NCBI GenBank assembly: GCA_949128115.1
Contig: OX421965.1
Coordinates: 52,505,257 to 52,569,256 of the forward strand
DNA from: Anaspis maculata
Lineage: Eukaryota; Arthropoda; Insecta; Coleoptera; Scraptiidae
DNA: 64,000 nucleotides
Reading direction: 5' to 3'
The position numbers and the translations under genes are program-made. The stretch's first letter is position 1. Each line of letters starts with the position of its first letter. The notes beneath the pieces were generated by a model. That model was not told where the DNA came from. It did no database searches and worked only from the letters and a program-made list of their open reading frames with translations. Shown in pieces: positions 47,979-57,379 of this stretch.

Positions 47979-49383
47979 TGTGACGGTCCAAGATTTTGAA
48001 TCTCACTTTATTCCACGCAATTTCGGTGTTTACCCGGCGAAGTCCAGGGTGAGATAATAGATGGCGTATTGGGAAAGCTGACGAGGATTTGAAATGCGCG
48101 CACAGGGTCTTTTTTGAGGTTTTTTGAATAGGACGTCAAAAGCGATAAAGAGAGGCGTAATTTTCAGCCCTCTGGGAAAATTGTTAAGGGAGAAACCTCG
48201 ACGCCCATCGGCAAAAATCGATCGAAAATTCGAATTCTGGGGCCTGCATACCATCGAGTCGAGGTTTCTCGGATTTCCCGTCATCGAAAGCATTTTTGTT
48301 GGACCGTTGGATGTTTTTCTTCGGCCTGTTTATACCTGTCACCAGTCCGACCGTGTGGTCATCGTCAAGTGGGCTGTCTAGCCCGAAGCCGCACACTGTA
48401 TCCGTCAGCAGCTTGACATTTCATCCCGAGCTTAGGATCGGCTCATCTGTCAAATACTTGAAGCGGATTGTCATCGACGCCTCCCCATCGGCATCTCGTT
48501 GCTCAGGACCACGTCTCTCTGCTTGTCGTCGTCGGCGTCGCGGTGCACGGCTGTCTGCTTCCTGGGGACTGGGCGGAGCTCATATTTGTACAGGATAAGT
48601 TTCTTGTTGTGCCGTCTACCTTTTCCACGGGTTCCTGGGATTCCCACACTATTTGTAATGTAAATAACACTGATAAGAGTGTTTAGGGCTAGGGCGTTAG
48701 GCGTGCACGTTTCAACTTCCCCTGGTAGTCCATAGCTCGTTACAGAAAGTTACGGTCCGTTGACCATCACAGTGTTGGGGAATTCAGTGGGTCTCTGGGT
48801 GGGTGCGGTACCACGGGGGCTTCGCGGGCCTGGTCTGAGTCCGGGCGATTCACTTTTCGGCTCCGTTCTGGCCGCCGGGGGCACCAGTCGGCATTCGGCT
48901 CCGGCAGTCGAAGAGTTCCATCGGAGCGCTGTACCCTAGGAAAGAAACGTTGCGTTGTTGTCGTCGGCAGCCAGTGATGGCGAGTTTTACCATACTGTGT
49001 CCTTTGTAATAAAGAAAACCCCGAAATTCTGCAAATAAACTTCGCATAACCTCGACTTCTTGTGTTTCGAATTTCTAGGTTAGCTGTCAATCTGTCATTG
49101 TCGTGCCAACTGTCAGCAGTGACGTTTGATTGACTGTACAGTAGAATCACGGGGTCGTTGATTTGAGCCGTGTACAGTAGAACTGCGGGACCGCTCAGAG
49201 TTTGTGTCGTGGACTACATTTTCTTTCGAATAGTCGGGCGTTCGCAAAGAAGTATTACATAAAGCCTGGCTGGCGCCTTTATATAAATTTTATTTACCAT
49301 CTGTCCATAGAACCTACGACCTTTGCTCACCGACAAACATAAACTGAGCCCGGCGCTCTTGATGAACGGAATCGTTCGTCATA
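47979..49383 (+). repeat. 5' LTR (1,405 bp)
   Basis: It starts TGTGACGGTCCAAGATTTTG and ends near gttcgtcata. The offset to the 3' LTR is a constant 6,581 bp. A TATA-like box tatataaatt lies at 49,280. An AATAAA at 49,007 lies upstream of it, so it cannot serve a transcript starting there; the true start site is uncertain. The 3' boundary could include one more A. Open frames here are not genes. Confidence 0.95.
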
Positions 49384-49388
49384 AATTT

Positions 49389-49406
49389 TGGCGCCTTACA
49401 ACGCGG
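49389..49406 (+). promoter_or_regulatory. primer-binding site
   Basis: tggcgccttacaacgcgg starts with TGG, complementary to a tRNA CCA end, 5 bp after the LTR. The priming tRNA cannot be named without a tRNA set. The first nine bases also occur inside the LTR just before the TATA-like box (49,271). Confidence 0.7.
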
Positions 49407-49681
49407 GGCTTTTAAGAACTTTTGTAGTGTTGTTGGTTTGACTTTTGAGTGCGGTTGGGCTGGTGTTCGGGTTTTTTGTGTTTTCTTGATACCTACTTTT
49501 GGGTACCAGGTGTTTATTATCATTTTATTTTGAGTTAGTGAGTGTAAACGTAGGTTTATACAGTTTATTTATCTGCAGTTTATACTTTGGTTGGTGTAAG
49601 CAAAGTGCTGTTGAAGGTAGATTGGTGGATTGGCCGTGTACCTGGAGTGTTTTTTTAGTATAGTGCTAGTACTAAAGGAAT

Positions 49682-50959
49682 ATGGCGGAGCACTACTATG
49701 ATATAGAGCCGAATTGTCTCAGGACATTTGAAATGAATTATGAGCTTAGGCTTCGTGGAGTACCGAACACGAACGCTGATTTGGATCAGAAAAGAAAATA
49801 TTTAAGGAGTGCGTTAAGAAAGGATACCAGCAGGCCTGGAGTCGCGTACGCAAATCCAGCGGACTGGAACCTGGAACAGGAAAAAACCGAAATAGACCAG
49901 ACTCAGAAGGATGTAGAAGAGATTATCAACGATTTTGACGGCGTAAACGCCAATACCTACCGCAGGATCCAGTCAAGACTGACTCACGGTTTGGGTAGGA
50001 TTAAACGAATTCCTCCCACTACCAGCGAGGAAGCTGCAAAATACCGTACAGACAAGACTGTCATTTTCACGGCTCTGGAGGAGGACGCGATGGAGTTGCG
50101 TCAGAAGCACTTGGACGGTCAGCTGCCAGCGGCTAATGTAGCCCCGTGTGCCGGGCCAGTGAGCGGGTCCATACCTGTACAGAAGTGGACGGTGAGATTT
50201 GATGGCGAAGGCTCAGTCAACTCGTTTTTGGAAAGCGTCGAGGAATTCCGCTTCTCAAGGAACGTCTCGGGAGCGCAGCTGTTCCGATCGGCGGTGGAGC
50301 TCTTCACTGGAAAGGCCCTAACATGGTACCGGCGAGTCAGAGGCAGGGGAAGAGTCACGTCATGGGAGGACCTAGTGTCTGTCCTCAGACGAGATTTTTT
50401 GCCAGCCGACTACGACAAGGTGCTGAAGCAAGAAATCCAGAGCCGAACACAAGGGAAGGACGAGCCGATTGTGCTGTATCTGTCTGTGATGGATAATATG
50501 TTCAATCGATTGGTGAATCCAATGAGCGAGGCGGACCGATTCGATATCGTTAAGGACAACGTCCTACCGAAGTACCAAGAACACCTCAGTGTCCAAGGAG
50601 TGAAAAATATCGATAAACTCGAAGATGTGTGCCGAAAGTTGGAATCTGCCAGTCTGGTAAGCCGCAAATACCAACCACCTCCGGAAAAAGACAGGATGAC
50701 GCTCGAGCCGGACATGGCCTATAGCGGTCCGTCGACTTCTCGGTCCAGATTCCAGCCGACGAGAAAAACGTCGGGGCCGCAGGTATCATCGATCCAATGC
50801 TGGAACTGCCGCGAGCCTGGTCACAGGAGAGTCGACTGTCCTGGAAATAAAGAGAAGCGTCTGCGCTGTTTTGGATGTGGTAGGGAAGGAGTAATCCGCC
50901 CAAACTGCACAAGTTGTAACAAATCAAAAAACGCGAGGAGCGGGAACGCTCACCAGTAG
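49682..50959 (+). CDS. gag: gypsy-type Gag (capsid/nucleocapsid)
   Basis: A 425-codon frame opening with ATG 298 bp after the 5' LTR. The middle (about residues 175-320) has the retrotransposon capsid pattern, including WYRRVRGRGRVTSWEDLVSV. The C-terminal part is a nucleocapsid. Residues 373-386 form a complete CCHC knuckle (CWNCREPGHRRVDC). Residues 396-409 repeat the spacing, but Val replaces His (C-x2-C-x4-V-x4-C), so the second knuckle probably binds zinc poorly. Gag would assemble the particle that packages the element RNA in the cytoplasm. The frame is intact and overlaps pol by 40 bases. Confidence 0.93.
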   Translation: MAEHYYDIEPNCLRTFEMNYELRLRGVPNTNADLDQKRKYLRSALRKDTSRPGVAYANPADWNLEQEKTEIDQTQKDVEEIINDFDGVNANTYRRIQSRLTHGLGRIKRIPPTTSEEAAKYRTDKTVIFTALEEDAMELRQKHLDGQLPAANVAPCAGPVSGSIPVQKWTVRFDGEGSVNSFLESVEEFRFSRNVSGAQLFRSAVELFTGKALTWYRRVRGRGRVTSWEDLVSVLRRDFLPADYDKVLKQEIQSRTQGKDEPIVLYLSVMDNMFNRLVNPMSEADRFDIVKDNVLPKYQEHLSVQGVKNIDKLEDVCRKLESASLVSRKYQPPPEKDRMTLEPDMAYSGPSTSRSRFQPTRKTSGPQVSSIQCWNCREPGHRRVDCPGNKEKRLRCFGCGREGVIRPNCTSCNKSKNARSGNAHQ

Positions 50960-53900
50960 ACCCGCGTCTCCCGCCGGCTCGCCGAACATCTAAAGGGGTC
51001 TACAATAAAGGGGACGATTGGGGAAAGTGGCTGCGAGTGGTTCGGGGTTTCTTGGGGCGTGAAGAAGCAGCGGTAGCTCCTGTGTTCACCGTGACCCCTG
51101 GTGATGGTCGACCTTACATCCCATTCGAGGTCTTCGGCGAGCGATTGTTGGGTATGGCCGACTCCGGCGCCAATCGGAGTATACTGGGTGGCCGATCCCT
51201 GGCTGTGTTGAATAAGTTCAAGTTGCACATCCGAAAAAGCGAAATAAGCAGGGTTAGGACTGCTGACAACAAGAATCAGCGCATCTTGGGAGTGGTTGAC
51301 GTGCCGATGGTGGTCGAAGGAGTGTGCCGGGTAATCAGTTTTCTGGTTGTGCCCTCTGTGTGCTGTGAGGTGATTCTGGGGACCGATTTCTTCAAGTCCT
51401 TCGGAATTCACCTTGACTTCGAAAACCAGTCATGGTACATAGGGAAGGGTGCCAAGGCAAAAAAACATGAGTTCAACTGCAGTGGTGTACGAGAGCATCG
51501 GTTATGCACAGTTACTGCAGTAAAGAGTCGATCGGAACTGTCCGGTGAACAGCAAACCTCGTTGGCCAAAGTGGTCCAGCGCTTGAAGGCCATTTCGCAC
51601 AAAGATGGAGCGCCGCTTGGACGTACCAACCGTTTGGAGCACCGCATCGACACTGGTGAAGCGGAACCAATAAAGCAGAGACCCCACGTCATGTCACCGT
51701 ACCGACTCGCTTACTTGAATAAAGAACTTGACAAGATGCTGGAGATGGAGGTGATTCGTCCATCGATCTCGCCATGGTCGAGTCCGGTGTTGCTGGTGCA
51801 GAAGGCCAATGGAGAGTTGCGCTTTTGTTTTGACGGCCGAAAGCTCAATGCTGTGACGAAAAAGTGCGCCTACCCTTTGCCCAGGGTCGACGACATTTTG
51901 AGGAAGCTCACCGGGGCGCAGTTTCTCAGCAGCATAGATTTGAAATCCGCCTTTTGGCAGGTGCCACTGGAGACCTCGTCCTGTGAAAAGACTGCGTTCT
52001 CCGTTCCCGGAAGAGGACTTTTTGAGTTCGTCGTGATGCCATTCGGGTTGTGCAACGCGGCCCAAACCCAACAAAAAATCATGGACTCGGTGCTGGGACC
52101 TGAGCTCGAACCATTCGTCTTTTCATATCTGGACGACGTGATAATCGCCACCAAAACCTTCGAGGAACACGAAAGAATTTTAGGTGTTGTCTGCGATCGT
52201 CTGAAAGCCGCCGGACTGACCATCAACATAGGAAAGTGCGAGTTTTGCCTCCCATCGCTCAGATATCTCGGCTTTATCATCGATCGGCGTGGACTGCGGA
52301 CCGACCCCGATAAGGTAGCAGCGATGCTGGAATATCCGCAGCCGCAGACCGTCACCGAAGTCAAACGATTTCTGGGCGTATGCGGATGGTATCGCCGTTT
52401 CGTGAAAGGCTTTGCCTGTCTGTCAGCACCGATCACGGAATTGATAAAAGGAAGACAGAAGTCACAAAAGGTGGTGTGGACTGAGGAGGCTTCTGAGGCA
52501 TTTAGGGAGATCAAGAATGCACTCGTGTCTGCTCCCATTTTGGCTTCTCCGGATTTTTCAAAGCGTTTCTTTGTACAGACCGACGCGTCGATGATGGGAG
52601 TTGGTGCAGTGCTGACGCAGGCTGGAGAAGAAGGAAGCGAGGTCGTGATAGCTTATGCCTCTAGAACGCTAACTTCCTTGGAACGAAAATACACTGTCTC
52701 AGAAATTGAGCTCATTGCGGTCCTGTTCGCGGTGGGAAAGTTTCGGCCCTATATAGAAGGCGTACCATTTACGGTTATCACCGATCACCATTCGTTGATC
52801 TGGCTCAATAATTTGAAAGACCCCTGCGGCCGATTGAGCCGTTGGGCCATGAAACTCCAACAATTCGACATCACCTTCATACATCGCAAGGGAAGCCAGA
52901 ACATCGTCCCTGATGCCCTGTCAAGAGCACCGCTAGAGGTGAATGTGCTGACCTTTGAAGAGCGCGATACGCTGGATGATCCGTGGTATCAAGGGGTGAT
53001 GGAGGCTGTCCGAAACTCCCCAGACCGACATACAAACTGGAAGATTGAGGCCGGTCTGTTGTACCGCTTTATTCCGAACGTGACGGGGATTCGGACGAAC
53101 ATTCCAGAGTGGAAGATCGCCGTTCCAGCGTCGCAACGGAGAAGCGTTCTCCAACGGTCTCACGACGACCCAACTGCAGCGCACCTGGGCACCTTCAAGA
53201 CGTTACATCGAGTACAAGAATTGTACTATTGGCCACGACTGGCACAAACGGTTAAAGCTTACGTCCGATCGTGTGAGGTGTGTGCTGCACAGAAGGTGCT
53301 GCAGACTGCGCGGCCAGGATTCATGGGGAAACCGAAGGGGGCGCTTTACCCGTGGCAAATGATTTCCGTCGACGTTATTGGACCACTGCCTCGGTCAAGG
53401 AATGGCTTTTCTTATCTTTTGGTGGTGTCCGACTACTTTACAAAGTTCTCTTTGCTACACCCTATGCGACAGGCAACGTCGGCCGCGATAAACAAATTCC
53501 TAGAAGATCAGGTTTTTCTAGTTTTCGGGTCCCCGCAGATCATCATGTGCGACAATGCGACGACTTTTACGGCCAATTCGTTCCAAGAACTGCTGAGGAC
53601 GTATCCCGTGAAAGCCTGGTACAACGCCAAGTATCATGCCCAAGTGAATGCTGTAGAGCGCATCAATCGTGTAGTGGGGACTGCCATCCGGTCGTATCTC
53701 GCTAAAGACCACCGGGATTGGGATCGAGAGATACACAAAATTGGCTTCGCCTTGAGAACGGCTGTGCACGAGGCGACTGGGTTCGCGCCCACATTTTTGA
53801 ACTTCGCCCGATATGTCTCAGCTAGGGGCGACTTTTACGGACGGATTGATCTCGAGGCTGACGCCGACGCTGCTGATGTCTTGCGGGGCGTTGCTGGTCG

Positions 53901-54249
53901 GAACCTTTACGCACAGGAGATCGAGGAGCTGCCTCAGGCGTATGTCAGTGTGCGTCGAAGCTTGGATGCTGCTTACCGGAGAAATTGCCACAGCTACAAT
54001 CTCAGGAAAAGGCCGACAGATGAATATACGGTGGGTGGTAAAGTTTGGCGAAAGAACTACGTACTGTCGAGCGGGGCTCAGAATTTTGCCTCCAAGCTAG
54101 CGCCGAAGTTTGTACTTTGCACAGTCACACAGAAAGTGTCGCCACTGGTATACCGCCTTAGTGACCAGGAAGGAAGAGATGTTGGTCGATATCATGTAAA
54201 GGACCTAAAGCCTTACGTCTCTGTCGAGGACGATGATTCTGACAACTAA
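50920..54249 (+). CDS. pol: gypsy-type Pol (PR-RT-RNaseH-IN), frameshift product
   Basis: The frame is open from 50,920 after a stop; there is no ATG, and the first NTG is GTG at 51,037, so translation is best explained by -1 frameshifting from gag. Numbering from 51,037: aspartic protease D42-S-G; reverse transcriptase YLDD with D366/D367; RNase H acidic residues D516, E556 and D583; integrase zinc finger H709, H716, C746, C749; integrase catalytic D779, D839, E874, with the exact D,D35E spacing. No frameshift or internal stop was seen and no chromodomain is apparent. The element encodes what it needs to copy itself and integrate. Confidence 0.95.
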   Translation, partial: QIKKREERERSPVDPRLPPARRTSKGVYNKGDDWGKWLRVVRGFLGREEAAVAPVFTVTPGDGRPYIPFEVFGERLLGMADSGANRSILGGRSLAVLNKFKLHIRKSEISRVRTADNKNQRILGVVDVPMVVEGVCRVISFLVVPSVCCEVILGTDFFKSFGIHLDFENQSWYIGKGAKAKKHEFNCSGVREHRLCTVTAVKSRSELSGEQQTSLAKVVQRLKAISHKDGAPLGRTNRLEHRIDTGEAEPIKQRPHVMSPYRLAYLNKELDKMLEMEVIRPSISPWSSPVLLVQKANGELRFCFDGRKLNAVTKKCAYPLPRVDDILRKLTGAQFLSSIDLKSAFWQVPLETSSCEKTAFSVPGRGLFEFVVMPFGLCNAAQTQQKIMDSVLGPELEPFVFSYLDDVIIATKTFEEHERILGVVCDRLKAAGLTINIGKCEFCLPSLRYLGFIIDRRGLRTDPDKVAAMLEYPQPQTVTEVKRFLGVCGWYRRFVKGFACLSAPITELIKGRQKSQKVVWTEEASEAFREIKNALVSAPILASPDFSKRFFVQTDASMMGVGAVLTQAGEEGSEVVIAYASRTLTSLERKYTVSEIELIAVLFAVGKFRPYIEGVPFTVITDHHSLIWLNNLKDPCGRLSRWAMKLQQFDITFIHRKGSQNIVPDALSRAPLEVNVLTFEERDTLDDPWYQGVMEAVRNSPDRHTNWKIEAGLLYRFIPNVTGIRTNIPEWKIAVPASQRRSVLQRSHDDPTAAHLGTFKTLHRVQELYYWPRLAQTVKAYVRSCEVCAAQKVLQTARPGFMGKPKGALYPWQMISVDVIGPLPRSRNGFSYLLVVSDYFTKFSLLHPMRQATSAAINKFLEDQVFLVFGSPQIIMCDNATTFTANSFQELLRTYPVKAWYNAKYHAQVNAVERINRVVGTAIRSYLAKDHRDWDREIHKIGFALRTAVHEATGFAPTFLNFARYVSARGDFYGRIDLEADADAADVLRGVAGRNLYAQEIEELPQAYVSVRRSLDAAYRRNCHSYNLRKRPTDEYTVGGKVWRKNYVLSSGAQNFASKLAPKFVLCTVTQKVSPLVYRLSDQEGRDVGRYHVKDLKPYVSVEDDDSDN
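50926..50932 (+). promoter_or_regulatory. -1 ribosomal frameshift heptamer A_AAA_AAC
   Basis: In gag phase the bases read tcA AAA AAC, a canonical X_XXY_YYZ slippery site. It lies 24 bases before the gag stop (50,957-50,959). The pol frame is exactly -1 relative to gag and is open from 50,920. Pol has no upstream ATG. A stimulatory stem or pseudoknot would be expected in the following 60 bases, which are GC-rich (ccgcgtctcccgccggctcg). Confidence 0.85.
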
Positions 54250-54325
54250 GCCCTGACTTTGACAATCACCGATTTTGACAACCTAAACCCTGATTTTGAC
54301 AATCACCCGATTTTGACAACCAAAC
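54235..54325 (+). repeat. gattttgacaa short tandem repeats at the pol end
   Basis: gatTttgacaa recurs five times at intervals of 15 to 21 bases, beginning inside the last pol codons (gattctgacaac) and continuing past the stop. It looks like local slippage expansion in the 3' untranslated part. Confidence 0.75.
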
Positions 54326-54545
54326 TGATTGAGTTTTTCTTTCCCGACTTTTTGTTAGTTCATATCCGCTTGCGGATATTTTTCTTTTTCCAGTTTTTGT
54401 GTGAATGGTCGACCGCGTGTGTAATATATGTCCCTGATCTAGATCATCCGTGTGTATATAAAGTCATTTCCCGTAGAATTAAGGTTATCATTAAGGCGTA
54501 GTTTCGTAGAGTTCACTGCACTCAGAGGTGTTGCGAGTCTTTTGT

Positions 54546-54559
54546 GGGAAGAGGGGGTG
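54546..54559 (+). promoter_or_regulatory. polypurine tract
   Basis: gggaagagggggtg lies directly before the 3' LTR and would prime plus-strand DNA synthesis. Confidence 0.85.
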
Positions 54560-55964
54560 TGTGACGGTCCAAGATTTTGAATCTCACTTTATTCCACGCA
54601 ATTTCGGTGTTTACCCGGCGAAGTCCAGGGTGAGATAATAGATGGCGTATTGGGAAAGCTGACGAGGATTTGAAATGCGCGCACAGGGTCTTTTTTGAGG
54701 TTTTTTGAATAGGACGTCAAAAGCGATAAAGAAAGGCGTAATTTTCAGCCCTCTGGGAAAATTGTTAAGGGAGAAACCTCGACGCCCATCGGCAAAAATC
54801 GATCGAAAATTCGAATTCTGGGGCCTGCATACCATCGAGTCGAGGTTTCTCGGATTTCCCGTCATCGAAAGCATTTTTGTTGGACCGTTGGATGTTTTTC
54901 TTCGGCCTGTTTATACCTGTCACCAGTCCGACCGTGTGGTCATCGTCAAGTGGGCTGTCTAGCCCGAAGCCGCACACTGTATCCGTCAGCAGCTTGACAT
55001 TTCATCCCGAGCTTAGGATCGGCTCATCTGTCAAATACTTGAAGCGGATTGTCATCGACGCCTCCCCATCGGCATCTCGTTGCTCAGGACCACGTCTCTC
55101 TGCTTGTCGTCGTCGGCGTCGCGGTGCACGGCTGTCTGCTTCCTGGGGACTGGGCGGAGCTCATATTTGTACAGGATAAGTTTCTTGTTGTGCCGTCTAC
55201 CTTTTCCACGGGTTCCTGGGATTCCCACACTATTTGTAATGTAAATAACACTGATAAGAGTGTTTAGGGCTAGGGCGTTAGGCGTGCACGTTTCAACTTC
55301 CCCTGGTAGTCCATAGCTCGTTACAGAAAGTTACGGTCCGTTGACCATCACAGTGTTGGGGAATTCAGTGGGTCTCTGGGTGGGTGCGGTACCACGGGGG
55401 CTTCGCGGGCCTGGTCTGAGTCCGGGCGATTCACTTTTCGGCTCCGTTCTGGCCGCCGGGGGCACCAGTCGGCATTCGGCTCCGGCAGTCGAAGAGTTCC
55501 ATCGGAGCGCTGTACCCTAGGAAAGAAACGTTGCGTTGTTGTCGTCGGCAGCCAGTGATGGCGAGTTTTACCATACTGTGTCCTTTGTAATAAAGAAAAC
55601 CCCGAAATTCTGCAAATAAACTTCGCATAACCTCGACTTCTTGTGTTTCGAATTTCTAGGTTAGCTGTCAATCTGTCATTGTCGTGCCAACTGTCAGCAG
55701 TGACGTTTGATTGACTGTACAGTAGAATCACGGGGTCGTTGATTTGAGCCGTGTACAGTAGAACTGCGGGACCGCTCAGAGTTTGTGTCGTGGACTACAT
55801 TTTCTTTCGAATAGTCGGGCGTTCGCAAAGAAGTATTACATAAAGCCTGGCTGGCGCCTTTATATAAATTTTATTTACCATCTGTCCATAGAACCTACGA
55901 CCTTTGCTCACCGACAAACATAAACTGAGCCCGGCGCTCTTGATGAACGGAATCGTTCGTCATA
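54560..55964 (+). repeat. 3' LTR (1,405 bp)
   Basis: Same as the 5' LTR apart from A at 54,733. It is followed by the AGGT target duplication at 55,965-55,968. Confidence 0.95.
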
Positions 55965-55968
55965 AGGT

Positions 55969-57283
55969 ACCTACACAGCTCTGGTGCATGTATTGTGAAC
56001 GCATCTCCACCGGCGTAATCAAAACGCTCGCATCCCGGCCACTATTATTTCTGATTCGGTTCCGTTTTTGTTTAACGAAGCGAATTGTCTATTTTTTTTT
56101 ATAAACAGTGAATCGGATGTTCTTTGAAAGGGGCCACAAAAGAAAAGATTCGAGACTAGAATTTCCCATTAGCAAAGCTGAATGGGGGGGACCTGCAACA
56201 AAGCTTCGGAGCTGCGGGCTTATATTACGCCTGGGCGTAATGATTGTTATTGTATTGTTGTTAATAAAATATCAGCGTTACGCTGACGTGAAAAATGTAA
56301 ATTGGGCTTTGCGAAAGAGGGAATAGTGCATCTATAGGAAGAGAATGGGAAGTTGTGGGTATCTATTATGTAACTAAGCAGTTTTCGCGGATATCGCACC
56401 ACGCTTCTCTCACTTTGCGGGATTATAACTATTTATGTTTCACGGCACGTCGTAACTCTTTGCGTTAAAGAAGACATACGAGGTCAAACTCTTTGTATTT
56501 CATGCTGTGGTGTAATATAATCTCCCAGCGATTCACATGCACTTAAAAACTCCTTGAGACGAGAGGACGATATCGTCATGTATAAGGATTAGGGGTCTTT
56601 TGAAAATGTCGCAGCGTACTCTTCCCTCATGTTCCTGCACATATTTGCGTCGTTATATTTTATTTTATCAGAAAGAAGTACCTACTCAAGGTCGAGGTCA
56701 GGGTGTTATTGTTTTGTTCCCTACTTTAGCAAATGAGATTACTTATTTCTTATTTCCTTTCTCAATTCAACACTGGATGAATAAGGCTGCTCTATACTTT
56801 GAGAAAATTATTGGGCTCTCTCCGTTCTCGAATCGAAGAAAAATCTTGCGTTCGGTCTAAGCACACATCCATCTTCTCCCTCTGCGAAAGCCATTGGGAG
56901 CCCCGAATGCGACTTATTGAATTTCTTGAGAAGTCAGCGTGATGGACTGGGATATGTATCTATTCTGTGTTATTACTTTATTCCCATCGATTTAGTTTTC
57001 CTTTTATGCGCGAGGACGACTAGCATATATGTATACATATTCTATTCAGATGCACAACCTCGGGACATCCACCCAAACAACTGCTCATAAATATTAAAAA
57101 CGGGTCGGCTTGGCAGCATTTTATTTTATTGCGCGCGAAACTCCAAAACCGATGGAGGAGATACGACGATTGGGGGGATGAGGGCGGCGGGAGGAAATAA
57201 ATGTGGGAAGGGGGAATGTGAGAATTGGAAAATTGCCATGTTGCATGTTCCAGAAACTGAAGCAGCCTGATGCATATTTACAG
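55969..57283. other. CARP intron DNA before exon C
   Basis: No gene recognised. The intron ends gatgcatatttacag, a usable acceptor for exon C. Confidence 0.5.
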
Positions 57284-57379
57284 ATTCAGCTGTACGGGTT
57301 CAACAAGGAACTCTACCACAACATGTCCGAAGCTCAGCACAAGTCCCAGGGAATCGTCGGCATATCGCTGATGGTGCAG
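57284..57379 (+). CDS. CA10-like: carbonic anhydrase-related protein X/XI-like, exon C
   Basis: Thirty-two codons in phase 0, from IQLYGFNKELYHNMSEAQ to GIVGISLMVQ, ending at gtgagt. It completes the alpha-carbonic anhydrase signature begun in exon B: after PAE the family has a zinc-binding His (E-x-H), but here the order is E-I-Q, so the third zinc ligand is Gln. YGFN and HNMSEAQ are strongly conserved in the CARP X/XI branch. The following exons, encoding the rest of the fold, were not found up to 64,000, so the gene runs off the right edge. Confidence 0.94.

Larger units (their letters stand above)
47979..55964 (+). mobile_element. complete Ty3/gypsy LTR retrotransposon (7,986 bp)
   Basis: Two 1,405-bp LTRs enclose a primer-binding site, gag, pol in the -1 frame, and a polypurine tract. 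AGGT at 47,975-47,978 and again at 55,965-55,968 is the 4-bp target duplication typical of gypsy-group integration. Pol order is protease, reverse transcriptase, RNase H, integrase, which defines Metaviridae. Only 310 bp separate pol from the 3' LTR, so there is no env. The LTRs differ at one base I found (G at 48,152, A at 54,733), so insertion is recent. It lies in sense orientation within a CARP intron. Confidence 0.96.

Noticed and set aside
48030..49150. Several open frames of 70 to 127 codons inside the LTR, repeated at 54,611-55,731
   Set aside because: They occur on both strands, overlap one another, and repeat only because the LTRs are duplicated. None resembles a retroelement accessory protein.
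54250..54559. env gene of the gypsy element
   Set aside because: Only 310 bp separate pol from the 3' LTR, filled by short repeats and the polypurine tract. No envelope-like frame exists.
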